A stretch of DNA of 62,686 nucleotides from Erysipelotrichales bacterium (lineage in GTDB: Bacteria; Bacillota_I; Bacilli_A; Acholeplasmatales; WRBM01): contig WRBM01000008.1 of the NCBI GenBank assembly GCA_009784525.1, positions 1 through 62,686 of the forward strand, given 5' to 3'. The notes below the pieces were generated by a model. The model saw nothing but the letters and a program-made list of their open reading frames with translations. It did not search any database and was not told where the DNA came from. The position numbers and the translations under genes are program-made. Positions 55,054 through 62,686 of this stretch are shown in pieces. The first letter of the stretch is position 1; every line of letters starts with the position of its first letter.

Positions 55054-56910
55054 CTATTCTCCTTTTTCTAAATAATTTAATGATATTTTGGCAAACATAA
55101 AAAAGTTTTTAAGATGAGAAAGACTTTCGGAAAGTCCGCCCTTTTTATTTCTATAAAGCCAAAGTCTTTCTTGTTCTTTAAGATAAGACCTCTCTGCTTT
55201 AATAATTTTCTTAACTGCTTTAATGCGTTCTTCTTTGGTAAGTGTTTCATCATAAGCTTCGTCAAGCAAAACAATCATTTTCATAATCTTTACAGTTTGA
55301 ATAATTTCAGCAATCACAATTTCACTGTCAATTGCCTTTAAATCCGTAAATTTTAATTCTTTGAGTTTACTATCAAAAAAATTATTAATTGCTTTTCGCT
55401 TATCTTTATTTAACATATTATAGCGACATTTCATTAAAAAATAGTCTATAGGTTCTTTTTCGGTTGCTGCAATTGAAGCCCACATAAAGTTATAGAAACC
55501 TTGAGTTCCGTTTCCACCATAGCCATAATAGCGATAATAATTTCCTAAATCGAATAAGATATCAGAAATCATTCTTTTCTTATCTTTAAAAATGAAATCA
55601 TTAACATAATCTTTAACTGGAAATAAACTTCCTTCTTTATTATTCCAAGCCATTGAACCTGTAAACACTAAGGGCAAATAACTGATTGGCCAAAATTGTA
55701 AATGCCCGAAATCCCCCCAGTCAGTCAAAAGGACTCCTTCACCTTGATAATTTAGTATTGCCTGACAAGCATTTGTAATATTTTCTAACCAGTCTTGGGA
55801 TCTACCAAAAAAGCTTGACCAACTAGTAGTACCTGGAGCAGCAATAAATTTAACGCCACTTTCTTTAAATTTTTTCAGCGTTTTATTAAAAGGATAAACC
55901 GCATCATAACCCCAGTCCACAAATATCATATCTGCTGGTAATCGGTGAAGTAAATCAATATGCTCATTAAGAACATCGGCCCAAATTAAAGGAATCTTAT
56001 TATATTTTTTGATTTCTTCATAGGCTAAAAGCGTATAATCAATGTAAACATTGCCTTTTCCTTCTATTTCACATAATTCCTTACTTTTACCATGACCTAA
56101 CTCAAAAGGTTCATCAAAATTCATATTAAAATATTTAGAATTTGAAATTGGAAGCATATCTTTATATAATTTCTTAATTAGCTCAATGGAACGTGGATCT
56201 TTTGGATCGAGTGTTGTCGGCGCCCGGTCTCTGCCCCAAAGATAGATACCTTCTGGACAAACTGCTAAGTCTTTAAATTCATCGTGTTTTAACCATTCAC
56301 CCATATGACCAAAACCATTTTGGTTAGCGACTAAATCAATATAGCGCTCATTACAATATTGTTCAATTTTTTGATACTCCGCAACCGAAATATAACCATC
56401 TTCTTCAAGATACTGCTTAAACGAAGGATAACCAAAACTGAAACCTTCAACATAAAGTTCAAAGTGATTCATTTTAAGGTCAGCCATAATATCGATGACT
56501 GAATAAATTGTTTCTAATTTTGCGACTTTATTACGGCTGATATCAAACATAAAACCACGAACTTTAAAGTCTGGAGCATCATTAATCTCAACACAAATAA
56601 GACTATCTTTACTTTGCCTTAAGATTTGTTTTAAAGTTGTAGAGGCATAAAACAAACTAGCCCCATCATTATAATAAAGATATATTTTATCTGTTTGAAT
56701 GATAAGTTTATAAGCTTCTGGCTTTAACGTTTGATCCAATTTACAAATTACATCTGCATCGCTTTGGACTAACTGGAAATTATAACTGCTTTTTAAGTTC
56801 TCTAAGACAAAAGGAATTTCCTGATCAAAAGCTATTGATAATGAAGGTTTTAATGGAAATTTTTCATCAAGCTTTTTTATTTCTTTAACTGGCGGATAAA
56901 GTTTATACAT
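55054..56910 (-). CDS. GH20 beta-N-acetylhexosaminidase, no signal peptide
   Basis: A 618-residue enzyme that removes terminal beta-GlcNAc or GalNAc. A short N-terminal alpha/beta domain (about 1-105) precedes a TIM barrel with RGFMFDISRNKVAKLETI, the Asn-Gly block ANQNGFGHMGEW and the catalytic Asp-Glu pair in NMNFDEPFELG (about 268-270). A C-terminal helical region (about 480-610) follows. RBS AGAGGAG. No signal peptide, so it should act on imported oligosaccharides. It lies between GH9 and GHL10 with gaps of 13 and 3 bases. Confidence 0.9.
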   Translation of the reverse strand: MYKLYPPVKEIKKLDEKFPLKPSLSIAFDQEIPFVLENLKSSYNFQLVQSDADVICKLDQTLKPEAYKLIIQTDKIYLYYNDGASLFYASTTLKQILRQSKDSLICVEINDAPDFKVRGFMFDISRNKVAKLETIYSVIDIMADLKMNHFELYVEGFSFGYPSFKQYLEEDGYISVAEYQKIEQYCNERYIDLVANQNGFGHMGEWLKHDEFKDLAVCPEGIYLWGRDRAPTTLDPKDPRSIELIKKLYKDMLPISNSKYFNMNFDEPFELGHGKSKELCEIEGKGNVYIDYTLLAYEEIKKYNKIPLIWADVLNEHIDLLHRLPADMIFVDWGYDAVYPFNKTLKKFKESGVKFIAAPGTTSWSSFFGRSQDWLENITNACQAILNYQGEGVLLTDWGDFGHLQFWPISYLPLVFTGSMAWNNKEGSLFPVKDYVNDFIFKDKKRMISDILFDLGNYYRYYGYGGNGTQGFYNFMWASIAATEKEPIDYFLMKCRYNMLNKDKRKAINNFFDSKLKELKFTDLKAIDSEIVIAEIIQTVKIMKMIVLLDEAYDETLTKEERIKAVKKIIKAERSYLKEQERLWLYRNKKGGLSESLSHLKNFFMFAKISLNYLEKGE

Positions 56911-56923
56911 AATATACTCTCCT

Positions 56924-59176
56924 CTATTTTACTAAATCAGCTAAAACCCAAAGATATTTTCCAGTTGTATGTCCCCAGATTTCTTTGTAAACAGCATTAT
57001 TTATGACTGGCCAATAAGGTGCATCAAGATCACCTAATGTTTCAATTCCTACTGGTAAAGCCCCTTCAATTTGTGGCGAAAAAGCAACATATAACGGGTG
57101 AATATTATGACCTTCTCCAGTCATTGTTGAAGACGCAAACGGATTTTTTCCTAAAATCCACTCTAACTGATCGATCGCAATCTGTTTCAGTTCTTGATCT
57201 TTTAAAGTTTTTGCGATTAAAGAAACTGCTTTTGCTTTACTAAGAATTGTCGCATGAAAGCCACGACGATAAGGCGCAACCGCCATTTTCCTTAAATACA
57301 AGTTTTCCGCTAGCTTTATTCCCGCTTTTATTTGATTAGCCGCATCAACAGTACTTTGTTCCTCATTCATAAATGAAGTAGGAACAATAAAGCGATTAAT
57401 TTTAATCTTTTCCGGATTATAAAGCTGAGCTGGCATCATACCATAAGGAGACATATAGGAAATTGTTTTTTTAATATAATCACCATAGGCTTTGATTCCC
57501 TCTAACCATTTTTTACTTTCTGGATGCATAGGCGCAACCTCATAAAGTCTGACTAATCCTTTAATTGGATCTTGTTCGTGCCCGCGGTGCTCATAAGTCA
57601 AAAGATGTTCTTGTTCTTTAGTTTCATAGAAAAAGCCGCCAAAAGGTAATTTACCATCTTCATTCTTTTCCTGACATTCTAAAATATTTCTGGCATAATT
57701 AACAGCTATTTCTAAATAATGAGGCTCTTTAGTTAAACTATAAAGTTCTGAGGCAGCCGCACAACCTGCGCCTTCCATTTGCGGAACCGGTAATAAACCC
57801 CATCTGATACTAAACAAACCTTTAGAGTGATTTTCGTGGGCAAAGGCAAAATCCTGAATTCCTGATCTCAAACACCAACGCGCAAAAACCTCATCAGAAT
57901 CTTTAAATAATAAATAGCCTTTAATTAATGCACTTGAAGCAATAAAATTTTCATATGGTCCACTTTCAGAAACATTACGTCCATATAATGGATTTTCAGG
58001 ACTAAAAAATTGATAGCTTGGCACAATTGATTTTTTCCACATAAAGTGATTAATGGCTAAAGCCCTATGGCCATCGCCGAATCTAGTCCTTAATAACCAA
58101 TTAAGGCCAACACGCGCTTCCGTTAAAAGTTCATCGCTTAATTCTCCTTTTGAATTAGCACTCAAGTCAAGTAATGCTTCCGCAATCTCCGCTGTGCAAA
58201 TCTCAAATTGTGATAAATCAGCCGCATCATGCCAACCACCGTGATTAGGAAGCATGCGACCATCAGGATGGGTTGTATAGGAATTTAAATGGCAATCAGA
58301 ATGAATGCCCGGAATATCTTTACCACAGTTAAGTGCATAAAGAAAATTAAGACTTTTTTCAATTGAAGCTTTAAAGCAGTTTTTAGAGATCAAAAAATAA
58401 GGTGTCTTTTCATTATTCACCTTTATACAGTAACTACCAGATTTTGTCATTTTAGAAAAATCAAGAATTCCAAATTTACCTAAATCACTTTCTTTTAAGG
58501 CAATTTTACCTTCAAAAACAACTTCTTCATTTTTATTCAAAAGTTGAAACACTTCACCAATTGCTTTTTGAGTTAAAGCTATCTTTTGCGATTTCGGTAA
58601 ATAACCGGAATGACAATATGCAATTCTGTCTTCTAAATCCCAGCCTAAGGTATAATCAGCATCAACTAATTCCAACTTTAAGTCAGTAACTATAAATTCA
58701 ACTTCAGGTAAAGCCTCATCTGGTGCGCCTGGTAAATATGGTGTAATTGCTAAACGGGTAATTTTATCTCTTTTTAAATGCGGAATTTCAAAACAAACAT
58801 GATTCCAGCTATTAGGGATAAAAGAAGGCGCGTGCAATAAACCTTTATCTTTATTCGAAAGATAAATATGAAAATAAAAATTATGGAAACCTTCTGATTT
58901 AGGATAAATCCAAAATGATACACGGTTATATTCTTCCCAATTAGCCTCATTAAAGTTAAATTGAATAGCCGATGCAGTTCTGCCTTCTTGGAAGTCAAAA
59001 TCCATATTCATCTTTAATTTAACACCGGGACCTTTTTCTGTTTCAGTTAGATTTAGCTCACCTTTTCCTCTTAACTCTAAATTATCAAAACTATGAAAAT
59101 CATGTAAAACTACTGATTTACTTGCCTTTTTTAAAAGCCAGCGAACACTTGCGTCAGAATGTTTTAGAATATTCAA
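56924..59176 (-). CDS. GH9 glycoside hydrolase with N-terminal beta-sandwich domains, no signal peptide
   Basis: A 750-residue protein starting at TTG with AGGGGG 8 bases upstream. Residues about 1-185 are a carbohydrate-binding-like beta sandwich. About 190-275 is the CelD_N Ig-like domain (IAYCHSGYLPKSQKIALTQK). From about 285 on is the GH9 (alpha/alpha)6 barrel with the nucleophilic/base Asp pair in GGWHDAADLSQF and the C-terminal acid Glu region NNAVYKEIWGHTTGKY. Leaderless GH9 enzymes next to GH20 occur in the Vibrio chitobiose locus, where they act as exo-glucosidase/glucosaminidase rather than endocellulase. A similar exo activity on amino-sugar oligomers is suggested here. Confidence 0.87.
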   Translation of the reverse strand: MNILKHSDASVRWLLKKASKSVVLHDFHSFDNLELRGKGELNLTETEKGPGVKLKMNMDFDFQEGRTASAIQFNFNEANWEEYNRVSFWIYPKSEGFHNFYFHIYLSNKDKGLLHAPSFIPNSWNHVCFEIPHLKRDKITRLAITPYLPGAPDEALPEVEFIVTDLKLELVDADYTLGWDLEDRIAYCHSGYLPKSQKIALTQKAIGEVFQLLNKNEEVVFEGKIALKESDLGKFGILDFSKMTKSGSYCIKVNNEKTPYFLISKNCFKASIEKSLNFLYALNCGKDIPGIHSDCHLNSYTTHPDGRMLPNHGGWHDAADLSQFEICTAEIAEALLDLSANSKGELSDELLTEARVGLNWLLRTRFGDGHRALAINHFMWKKSIVPSYQFFSPENPLYGRNVSESGPYENFIASSALIKGYLLFKDSDEVFARWCLRSGIQDFAFAHENHSKGLFSIRWGLLPVPQMEGAGCAAASELYSLTKEPHYLEIAVNYARNILECQEKNEDGKLPFGGFFYETKEQEHLLTYEHRGHEQDPIKGLVRLYEVAPMHPESKKWLEGIKAYGDYIKKTISYMSPYGMMPAQLYNPEKIKINRFIVPTSFMNEEQSTVDAANQIKAGIKLAENLYLRKMAVAPYRRGFHATILSKAKAVSLIAKTLKDQELKQIAIDQLEWILGKNPFASSTMTGEGHNIHPLYVAFSPQIEGALPVGIETLGDLDAPYWPVINNAVYKEIWGHTTGKYLWVLADLVK

Positions 59177-59191
59177 ATTCAGTTCCCCCTG

Positions 59192-60157
59192 TTAGATTAT
59201 TTTTTTAGCAATTTCCAGAAAAATTTCTTTGTTTTTATTACTTTGAAATTTATAAGGTTTATCAATTTTTATAAATGGTATTTCTCCCAATAATTGAACA
59301 GATAATTGGTTAGCTAGCCGATTTCCGCCACCACTTCCAAACAAATAATCTTTCTTTTTACTAAAAGGATTAAGATAATAACTCATATTTTCTACGATTC
59401 CAAGAATGTCATATTTATTTTCCCTAGCGAATAGCCCGGATTTATAAGCAATCTTATTTGCATCAGGATGAGGTGTAGTGACAATTATAACTTCCATCTT
59501 AGGTACAAATTTTTGCACTTCAAGAGCTGCTATTCCAGGAGGTAAATCGATAATCACAAAATTCAGATCTTCACTCCATAAACAATCATGAAAAAAATGA
59601 CTAAGCATTTTCTGAAGCATTGGAGCACGCCAAACAATTGAACTATCTTCTTCGATAATAAAAGCTGTTGAAATCATTTCGATTCCTTCAATATTTACTG
59701 GATAGATTTTTTGGTTCTCATCTGCTAATACCTCAATATTTTCTAATTTCAAAAGCTGGGGTATGCTGGCACCATATATATCTGCATCAATTAAAGCAAC
59801 TTTTTTTCCTAGTTCCTTTAAGGCAAACGCTAAGTTAAGTGCTACATTTGATTTACCAACACCACCTTTAGCTGAAGTAATAGCAATGTAACGAGCAAAA
59901 CTTTTAGTTTCTTCTTCCGCAAAAAGAAATTTATACCTTATACCTGGAAACCCAAGCGAAAGTTTAACTAATCTGACAAGATCTTTTTTAAAGTTATTAA
60001 CTAAGTCTTTATCATTTTTGGCAAGCATGATTTCAACATCACAAATATTGCCTTCAGCGATTTCAAGTTTTTTTAATCCCCCGGTTTCAAATAAACTTTT
60101 ACGGGCAGTATAATCAATTAATCTTTCCAGATATTCTTTTACTTCTAAAATTTCCAT
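59192..60157 (-). CDS. Mrp/NBP35 (ApbC-SalA) family P-loop ATPase lacking the CxxC motif
   Basis: A 321-residue protein. An N-terminal region (about 1-80) is a degenerate MIP18/DUF59-like domain. The deviant Walker A SAKGGVGKSNVALNLA (about 94-109) with its second Lys, DADIYGASIP and IIDLPPGIA are classic Mrp features. The place where FeS carriers have ENMSYF-x-CPxC reads ENMSYYLNPFSKKK, without cysteines. An FeS scaffold role is therefore doubtful and a regulatory or other NTPase role, as for Bacillus SalA, is possible. It lies 2 bases after thrS and 15 bases before the GH9 gene. Confidence 0.88.
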   Translation of the reverse strand: MEILEVKEYLERLIDYTARKSLFETGGLKKLEIAEGNICDVEIMLAKNDKDLVNNFKKDLVRLVKLSLGFPGIRYKFLFAEEETKSFARYIAITSAKGGVGKSNVALNLAFALKELGKKVALIDADIYGASIPQLLKLENIEVLADENQKIYPVNIEGIEMISTAFIIEEDSSIVWRAPMLQKMLSHFFHDCLWSEDLNFVIIDLPPGIAALEVQKFVPKMEVIIVTTPHPDANKIAYKSGLFARENKYDILGIVENMSYYLNPFSKKKDYLFGSGGGNRLANQLSVQLLGEIPFIKIDKPYKFQSNKNKEIFLEIAKKII

Positions 60158-60159
60158 AT

Positions 60160-62073
60160 TTATTTACGTTCCTTAATATCTTTACTAAGCATTTTCACAA
60201 AGTCATTAAGTTTAATTGTCACTTGCTCAGTAGATCCGTGCTTGCGGAAAGTAACGGTTTTATTTTCCGCCTCATTATTTCCTAAAACTAAACTATAAGG
60301 AATTTTTTGCGTTTGCGAGCGTCTAATCTTATAATTTAATTTCTCTTCACTTAAATCAATTTCGGTTCGGATTTTAGCCTTTATAAGTTGTTTTTCTACA
60401 ATTTTAGCATATTTACTATGATAATTGAGATTGACAGGAATAACACAAACTTGAATCGGACTCATCCAAAGTGGAAAGCTACCACCATAATGTTCAATAA
60501 GAATTCCAATAAAACGTTCAAATGAACCCGCAAGCGCTCGATGAATCATAATTGGTCGCTTACGATTGCCAGTTTCATCGATATAATGCAAATCAAAGCG
60601 TTCTGGTAAATTCATATCTAGTTGTATTGTCCCACATTGCCAAATTCTGTTCATTGAGTCTTTTAATTTAAAGTCTAGTTTCGGACCATAAAAAGCGCCT
60701 TCCCCTGGCATAACGATAACTTTAATGCCTGCTTCTTTACAAACCTCTGCCAATATTTTTTCAGCTTTATCCCAAAGCGAAACTTCACCAATAAATTTTT
60801 CTGGTCTCGTTGAAAGCTCAATATGAAAATTCAAATTAAATTGCGCATAAAACTTGTCATAAAGCTTAATTAGCTCTCTAACTTCATTATTGATCATTGC
60901 TTCTGTCATGAAAATATGCGCATCATCTTGGGTGAAAACTCGCACTCTGAAAAGTCCAGCTAAGGCTCCGCTTGCTTCATGCCTATGCACTAATCCTAAT
61001 TCGGCTAACTTTAAAGGAAAATCCCGATAAGAGCGTAAGCCATTTTTATAGACTAAAATTCCCCCAGGACAATTCATTGGCTTTAAAACAAATTGATGCT
61101 TATCAATTTCTGATGTATACATATTTTCCCGGTAGTTTTCCCAGTGTCCACTGACCTCCCATAATTCCTGATTAAGCATAATTGGGGTCTGAATCATTTC
61201 ATAACCTGCTGCATTATGAACTTCGTGCCAATATTTTTCAATTTCTGACCTAAGCATCATACCTTTAGGAAGCCAGAAAGGAAAACCTGGACCAAACTCA
61301 GAAATCATAAATAATTCTAATTCGCGCCCAAGTTTACGATGATCGCGCTTTTTTCTTTCTTCGATTAGTTCCAGATGCTTAGTTAAATCAGCTTCATTAA
61401 AAAAAGCAGTACCATAAATCCTTGTAAGCATCGGTTTGTTAGAATCACCTTGAAAATAAGCTCCGGCTAATGATAATAGTTTAAAATGCTTAATTGCCTT
61501 TGTATCTAAAAGATGTGGGCCGCGGCATAAATCACGAAAGTTATCTTGTTCATAAACCGAAAACTCTTCGCCTTCTAAAGCATCTATAATCGCAATTTTA
61601 TATAAATCGTCTTTAAAAAGCTCTAGAACTTCCGCTCTGCAATAATCTGATTTCTTTAAAACAACTCCGGCATTTACGATTTTTCTCATTTCCGCTTCGA
61701 TTGCTTCTAAATCATCAACAGAAATATTTTTTTCTAATTTAAAATCAATATCGTAATAAAAGCCTTCTTCAATTGCTGGTCCAATGCCAAACAAAGCTTG
61801 AGGATAAAGATTCTTAACAGCATGCGCTAATAAATGGGCAGCACTATGATTTAAAATCTTTAAAGCTTCCTCACTGTCATTAGTCACAAATGCAATATCC
61901 GAATCTTTTGTAAAAGTAAAATTTAAATCCTTTAATTCACTGCTTACCTTAAGCGCAATACTTCTTTTAAGTAGAGAAGGCGAAATACTTTTAGCTATCT
62001 CTATTCCAGAACTATTAACCGGATATTCTCTTTTATTTCCATCTGGAAATGTGATTATAATGTTTTTTTCCAT
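60160..62073 (-). CDS. thrS: Threonyl-tRNA synthetase
   Basis: A 637-residue class II synthetase. TGS domain (about 1-60), editing SAD domain with HSAAHLLAHAV and CRGPHL, catalytic core with zinc Cys in KPMNCPGGILVYK, motif 2 RHEASGALAGLFRVRVFTQDD and motif 3 HRALAGSFERFIGILIEH. An anticodon-binding domain ends the protein. RBS AAAGGA is 6 bases before the ATG. It is controlled by the T-box leader immediately upstream and begins an operon with mrp and three glycosidase genes. Confidence 0.97.
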   Translation of the reverse strand: MEKNIIITFPDGNKREYPVNSSGIEIAKSISPSLLKRSIALKVSSELKDLNFTFTKDSDIAFVTNDSEEALKILNHSAAHLLAHAVKNLYPQALFGIGPAIEEGFYYDIDFKLEKNISVDDLEAIEAEMRKIVNAGVVLKKSDYCRAEVLELFKDDLYKIAIIDALEGEEFSVYEQDNFRDLCRGPHLLDTKAIKHFKLLSLAGAYFQGDSNKPMLTRIYGTAFFNEADLTKHLELIEERKKRDHRKLGRELELFMISEFGPGFPFWLPKGMMLRSEIEKYWHEVHNAAGYEMIQTPIMLNQELWEVSGHWENYRENMYTSEIDKHQFVLKPMNCPGGILVYKNGLRSYRDFPLKLAELGLVHRHEASGALAGLFRVRVFTQDDAHIFMTEAMINNEVRELIKLYDKFYAQFNLNFHIELSTRPEKFIGEVSLWDKAEKILAEVCKEAGIKVIVMPGEGAFYGPKLDFKLKDSMNRIWQCGTIQLDMNLPERFDLHYIDETGNRKRPIMIHRALAGSFERFIGILIEHYGGSFPLWMSPIQVCVIPVNLNYHSKYAKIVEKQLIKAKIRTEIDLSEEKLNYKIRRSQTQKIPYSLVLGNNEAENKTVTFRKHGSTEQVTIKLNDFVKMLSKDIKERK

Positions 62074-62092
62074 ATTTTGTCCTTTCTTGCAT

Positions 62093-62321
62093 AAAAAAAA
62101 CGTCCTTAAAAAACTATTAAGGACGAATGATTATCCGCGGTACCACCTTATTTCCCAAGAAATTAATTCCCTTAGGGCTCTTAACATGTTAACGCCATGA
62201 TTACGGGCTAATATTATCCAAAAGCCTAACAAAAAGTAGTATCTTTATTTATTTTACATATGCAGCTTTTCACCAAATACCGCACTCGCTTTGATGTATC
62301 CTAAATCGACAGATCTTTTCA
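62093..62321 (-). ncRNA. T-box riboswitch leader of thrS (Thr specifier ACU)
   Basis: The minus strand has the T-box sequence GGTGGTACCGCGG (62135-62147). A terminator stem CGTCCTTAA/TTAAGGACG (62101-62125) with a T8 tract lies just before the thrS RBS. Stem I is readable 5' of it. In its 3' arm, AAAGATACTACT offers ACT (62238-62240) followed by a purine, a threonine codon in the expected position. The CATGGCGTTAACATGT element near 62190 is almost identical to the one in the hisS leader (Stem II region). Confidence 0.9.
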
Positions 62322-62327
62322 ATAAAT

Positions 62328-62356
62328 ATTATAAAATAAGTATAATATATTGTCAA
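62328..62356 (-). promoter_or_regulatory. Promoter of the thrS operon
   Basis: Perfect consensus on the minus strand: -35 TTGACA (62351-62356), 17 bases, -10 TATAAT (62328-62333), placing the start at about 62321. Confidence 0.9.
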
Positions 62357-62554
62357 GCGTTTTCAAACTATTATTCGCTGAAATTTGCGTTTTTTTAGCT
62401 TTTAGTAATTCCTGACTGATTGCTTAGATCATTCATCGGCATTACTAACAAAGACTTGACGAATCTCTTTGCTATATTTTAGATAAAGTAATGTTAAAGT
62501 TTAATTAGTAAATTTCTATTTATTCAATTTATTTTAATAACATATTTATATTTA
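62357..62554. other. AT-rich intergenic stretch, nothing certain
   Basis: No RNA gene, long frame or hairpin was recognised. A plus-strand TTGACG at about 62456 with a poor -10 (TTAGAT, 17 bases on) could be a weak promoter facing the TnpB-like fragment. Confidence 0.4.
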
Positions 62555-62686
62555 ATCGGACTTCCTTTATTTAAGTTTAAGAATAAGCTTATCTTATTAG
62601 CTAAAAGAAACAATATTGAAGTTAAGCTTCAAAACGAAGCTTATACATCAAGATGTTCATTTTATGATAATGAAGAGATAGCTAAA
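62555..62686 (+). pseudogene. 5'-truncated TnpB (IS605 OrfB family) remnant running off the right edge
   Basis: The plus-strand frame ending at 62686 is open from a TAA near 62490 but contains no ATG, GTG or TTG. Its last 43 residues include KNKLILLAKRNNIEVKLQ followed by NEAYTSRCSFYDNEEI. The E-A/S-Y-T-S-x-x-S-F-x-D motif after a K-x-L-x-x-x-A segment is the C-terminal core hallmark of one branch of TnpB/OrfB RNA-guided nucleases. The first two-thirds of the protein is missing, so this is a decayed copy or an element fragment; the Cys-zinc region and the end lie outside the window. The family call is from motif memory. Confidence 0.55.

Noticed and set aside
62180-62205. Near-identical CATGGCGTTAACATGT element in both T-box leaders as a possible novel shared motif
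   Set aside because: It coincides with the T-box Stem II region, which contains the conserved CGTTA sequence, so ordinary T-box conservation explains it.

Overview
The window is AT-rich DNA from a low-GC Gram-positive-type bacterium. Several genes end in TGA within tight ATGA overlaps and tryptophan is written TGG, so the genetic code is the standard one. Together with T-box leaders, a Bacilli-type L20 leader, lipoproteins with LspA, a bifunctional Rel and dense minus-strand operons, this suggests a Bacillota or early-branching Mycoplasmatota relative (Acholeplasma, Izemoplasma or RF39-like, or Erysipelotrichia-like) rather than a UGA=Trp mycoplasma. The assignment is inference. Oxygen-sensitive 2-hydroxyacyl-CoA dehydratase-type proteins and amino-sugar glycosidases fit an anaerobic, host- or detritus-associated life.

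Layout. 1-9.04 kb: a TTGACT/TATAAT promoter and a T-box leader precede hisS-aspS-tcdA-comEB-YlbL-like protease-small membrane protein-lspA-rluD-type synthase-rhodanese lipoprotein, followed by a GIN-domain lipoprotein with its own promoter. 9.08-13.0 kb: apt-rel-dtd-membrane protein. 13.06-16.8 kb: a DNA glycosylase, a MurJ/SpoVB-type flippase (+), a DUF421 protein, a TIGR04086 protein (+) and a HIT hydrolase. 17.0-19.06 kb: infC-rpmI-rplT behind an L20 leader, with L20 carrying a tail of about 240 residues. 19.1-21.9 kb: a tightly overlapped four-gene cassette of secreted protein, anchored exoprotein, small ABC ATPase and permease, not recognised as any known system. 22.0-26.3 kb: a GH18 hydrolase, then a three-gene activase/dehydratase-like set. 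26.5-30.5 kb: phosphohexomutase-PepP-NahK-like kinase. 30.6-33.3 kb: an rRNA methyltransferase and DUF2752 protein, then two tandem zinc-ribbon membrane proteins (+). 33.5-36.1 kb: a SsuABC/ThiXYZ-type ABC importer. 36.2-41.7 kb: ECF S component-coaX-yfhO-GT2-GtrA. 41.9-48.3 kb: AGCS symporter, small membrane protein, enolase, MATE exporter and gpmI. 48.36-49.54 kb: a complete ISAs1-family insertion sequence with perfect ends and a 10-bp target duplication. 49.6-55 kb: a lipoprotein, a leaderless multidomain metallophosphoesterase, two small membrane proteins and a GHL10 hydrolase. 55-62.3 kb: a Thr-type T-box followed by thrS-mrp-GH9-GH20-GHL10. The right edge holds a 5'-less fragment with the signature of a TnpB (IS605 OrfB) C-terminal region.

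How it fits together. GH18, GH20, GH9 and GHL10 enzymes all lack signal peptides. With the NahK-like anomeric kinase and the phosphohexomutase they outline cytoplasmic breakdown of amino-sugar oligosaccharides. The YfhO/GT2/GtrA trio matches the three-component machinery that glycosylates surface polymers in Bacillus and Listeria. Pantothenate uptake plus CoaX, and the CoA-enzyme activase set, point to CoA metabolism. The most notable points are the overlapping Asp/His specifier in the hisS-aspS T-box, glycosidases placed downstream of a threonine T-box, the extended L20, and the 19-22 kb ABC/secreted-protein cassette. No tRNA, rRNA, CRISPR array or replication origin was seen. Nearly all genes are on the minus strand.
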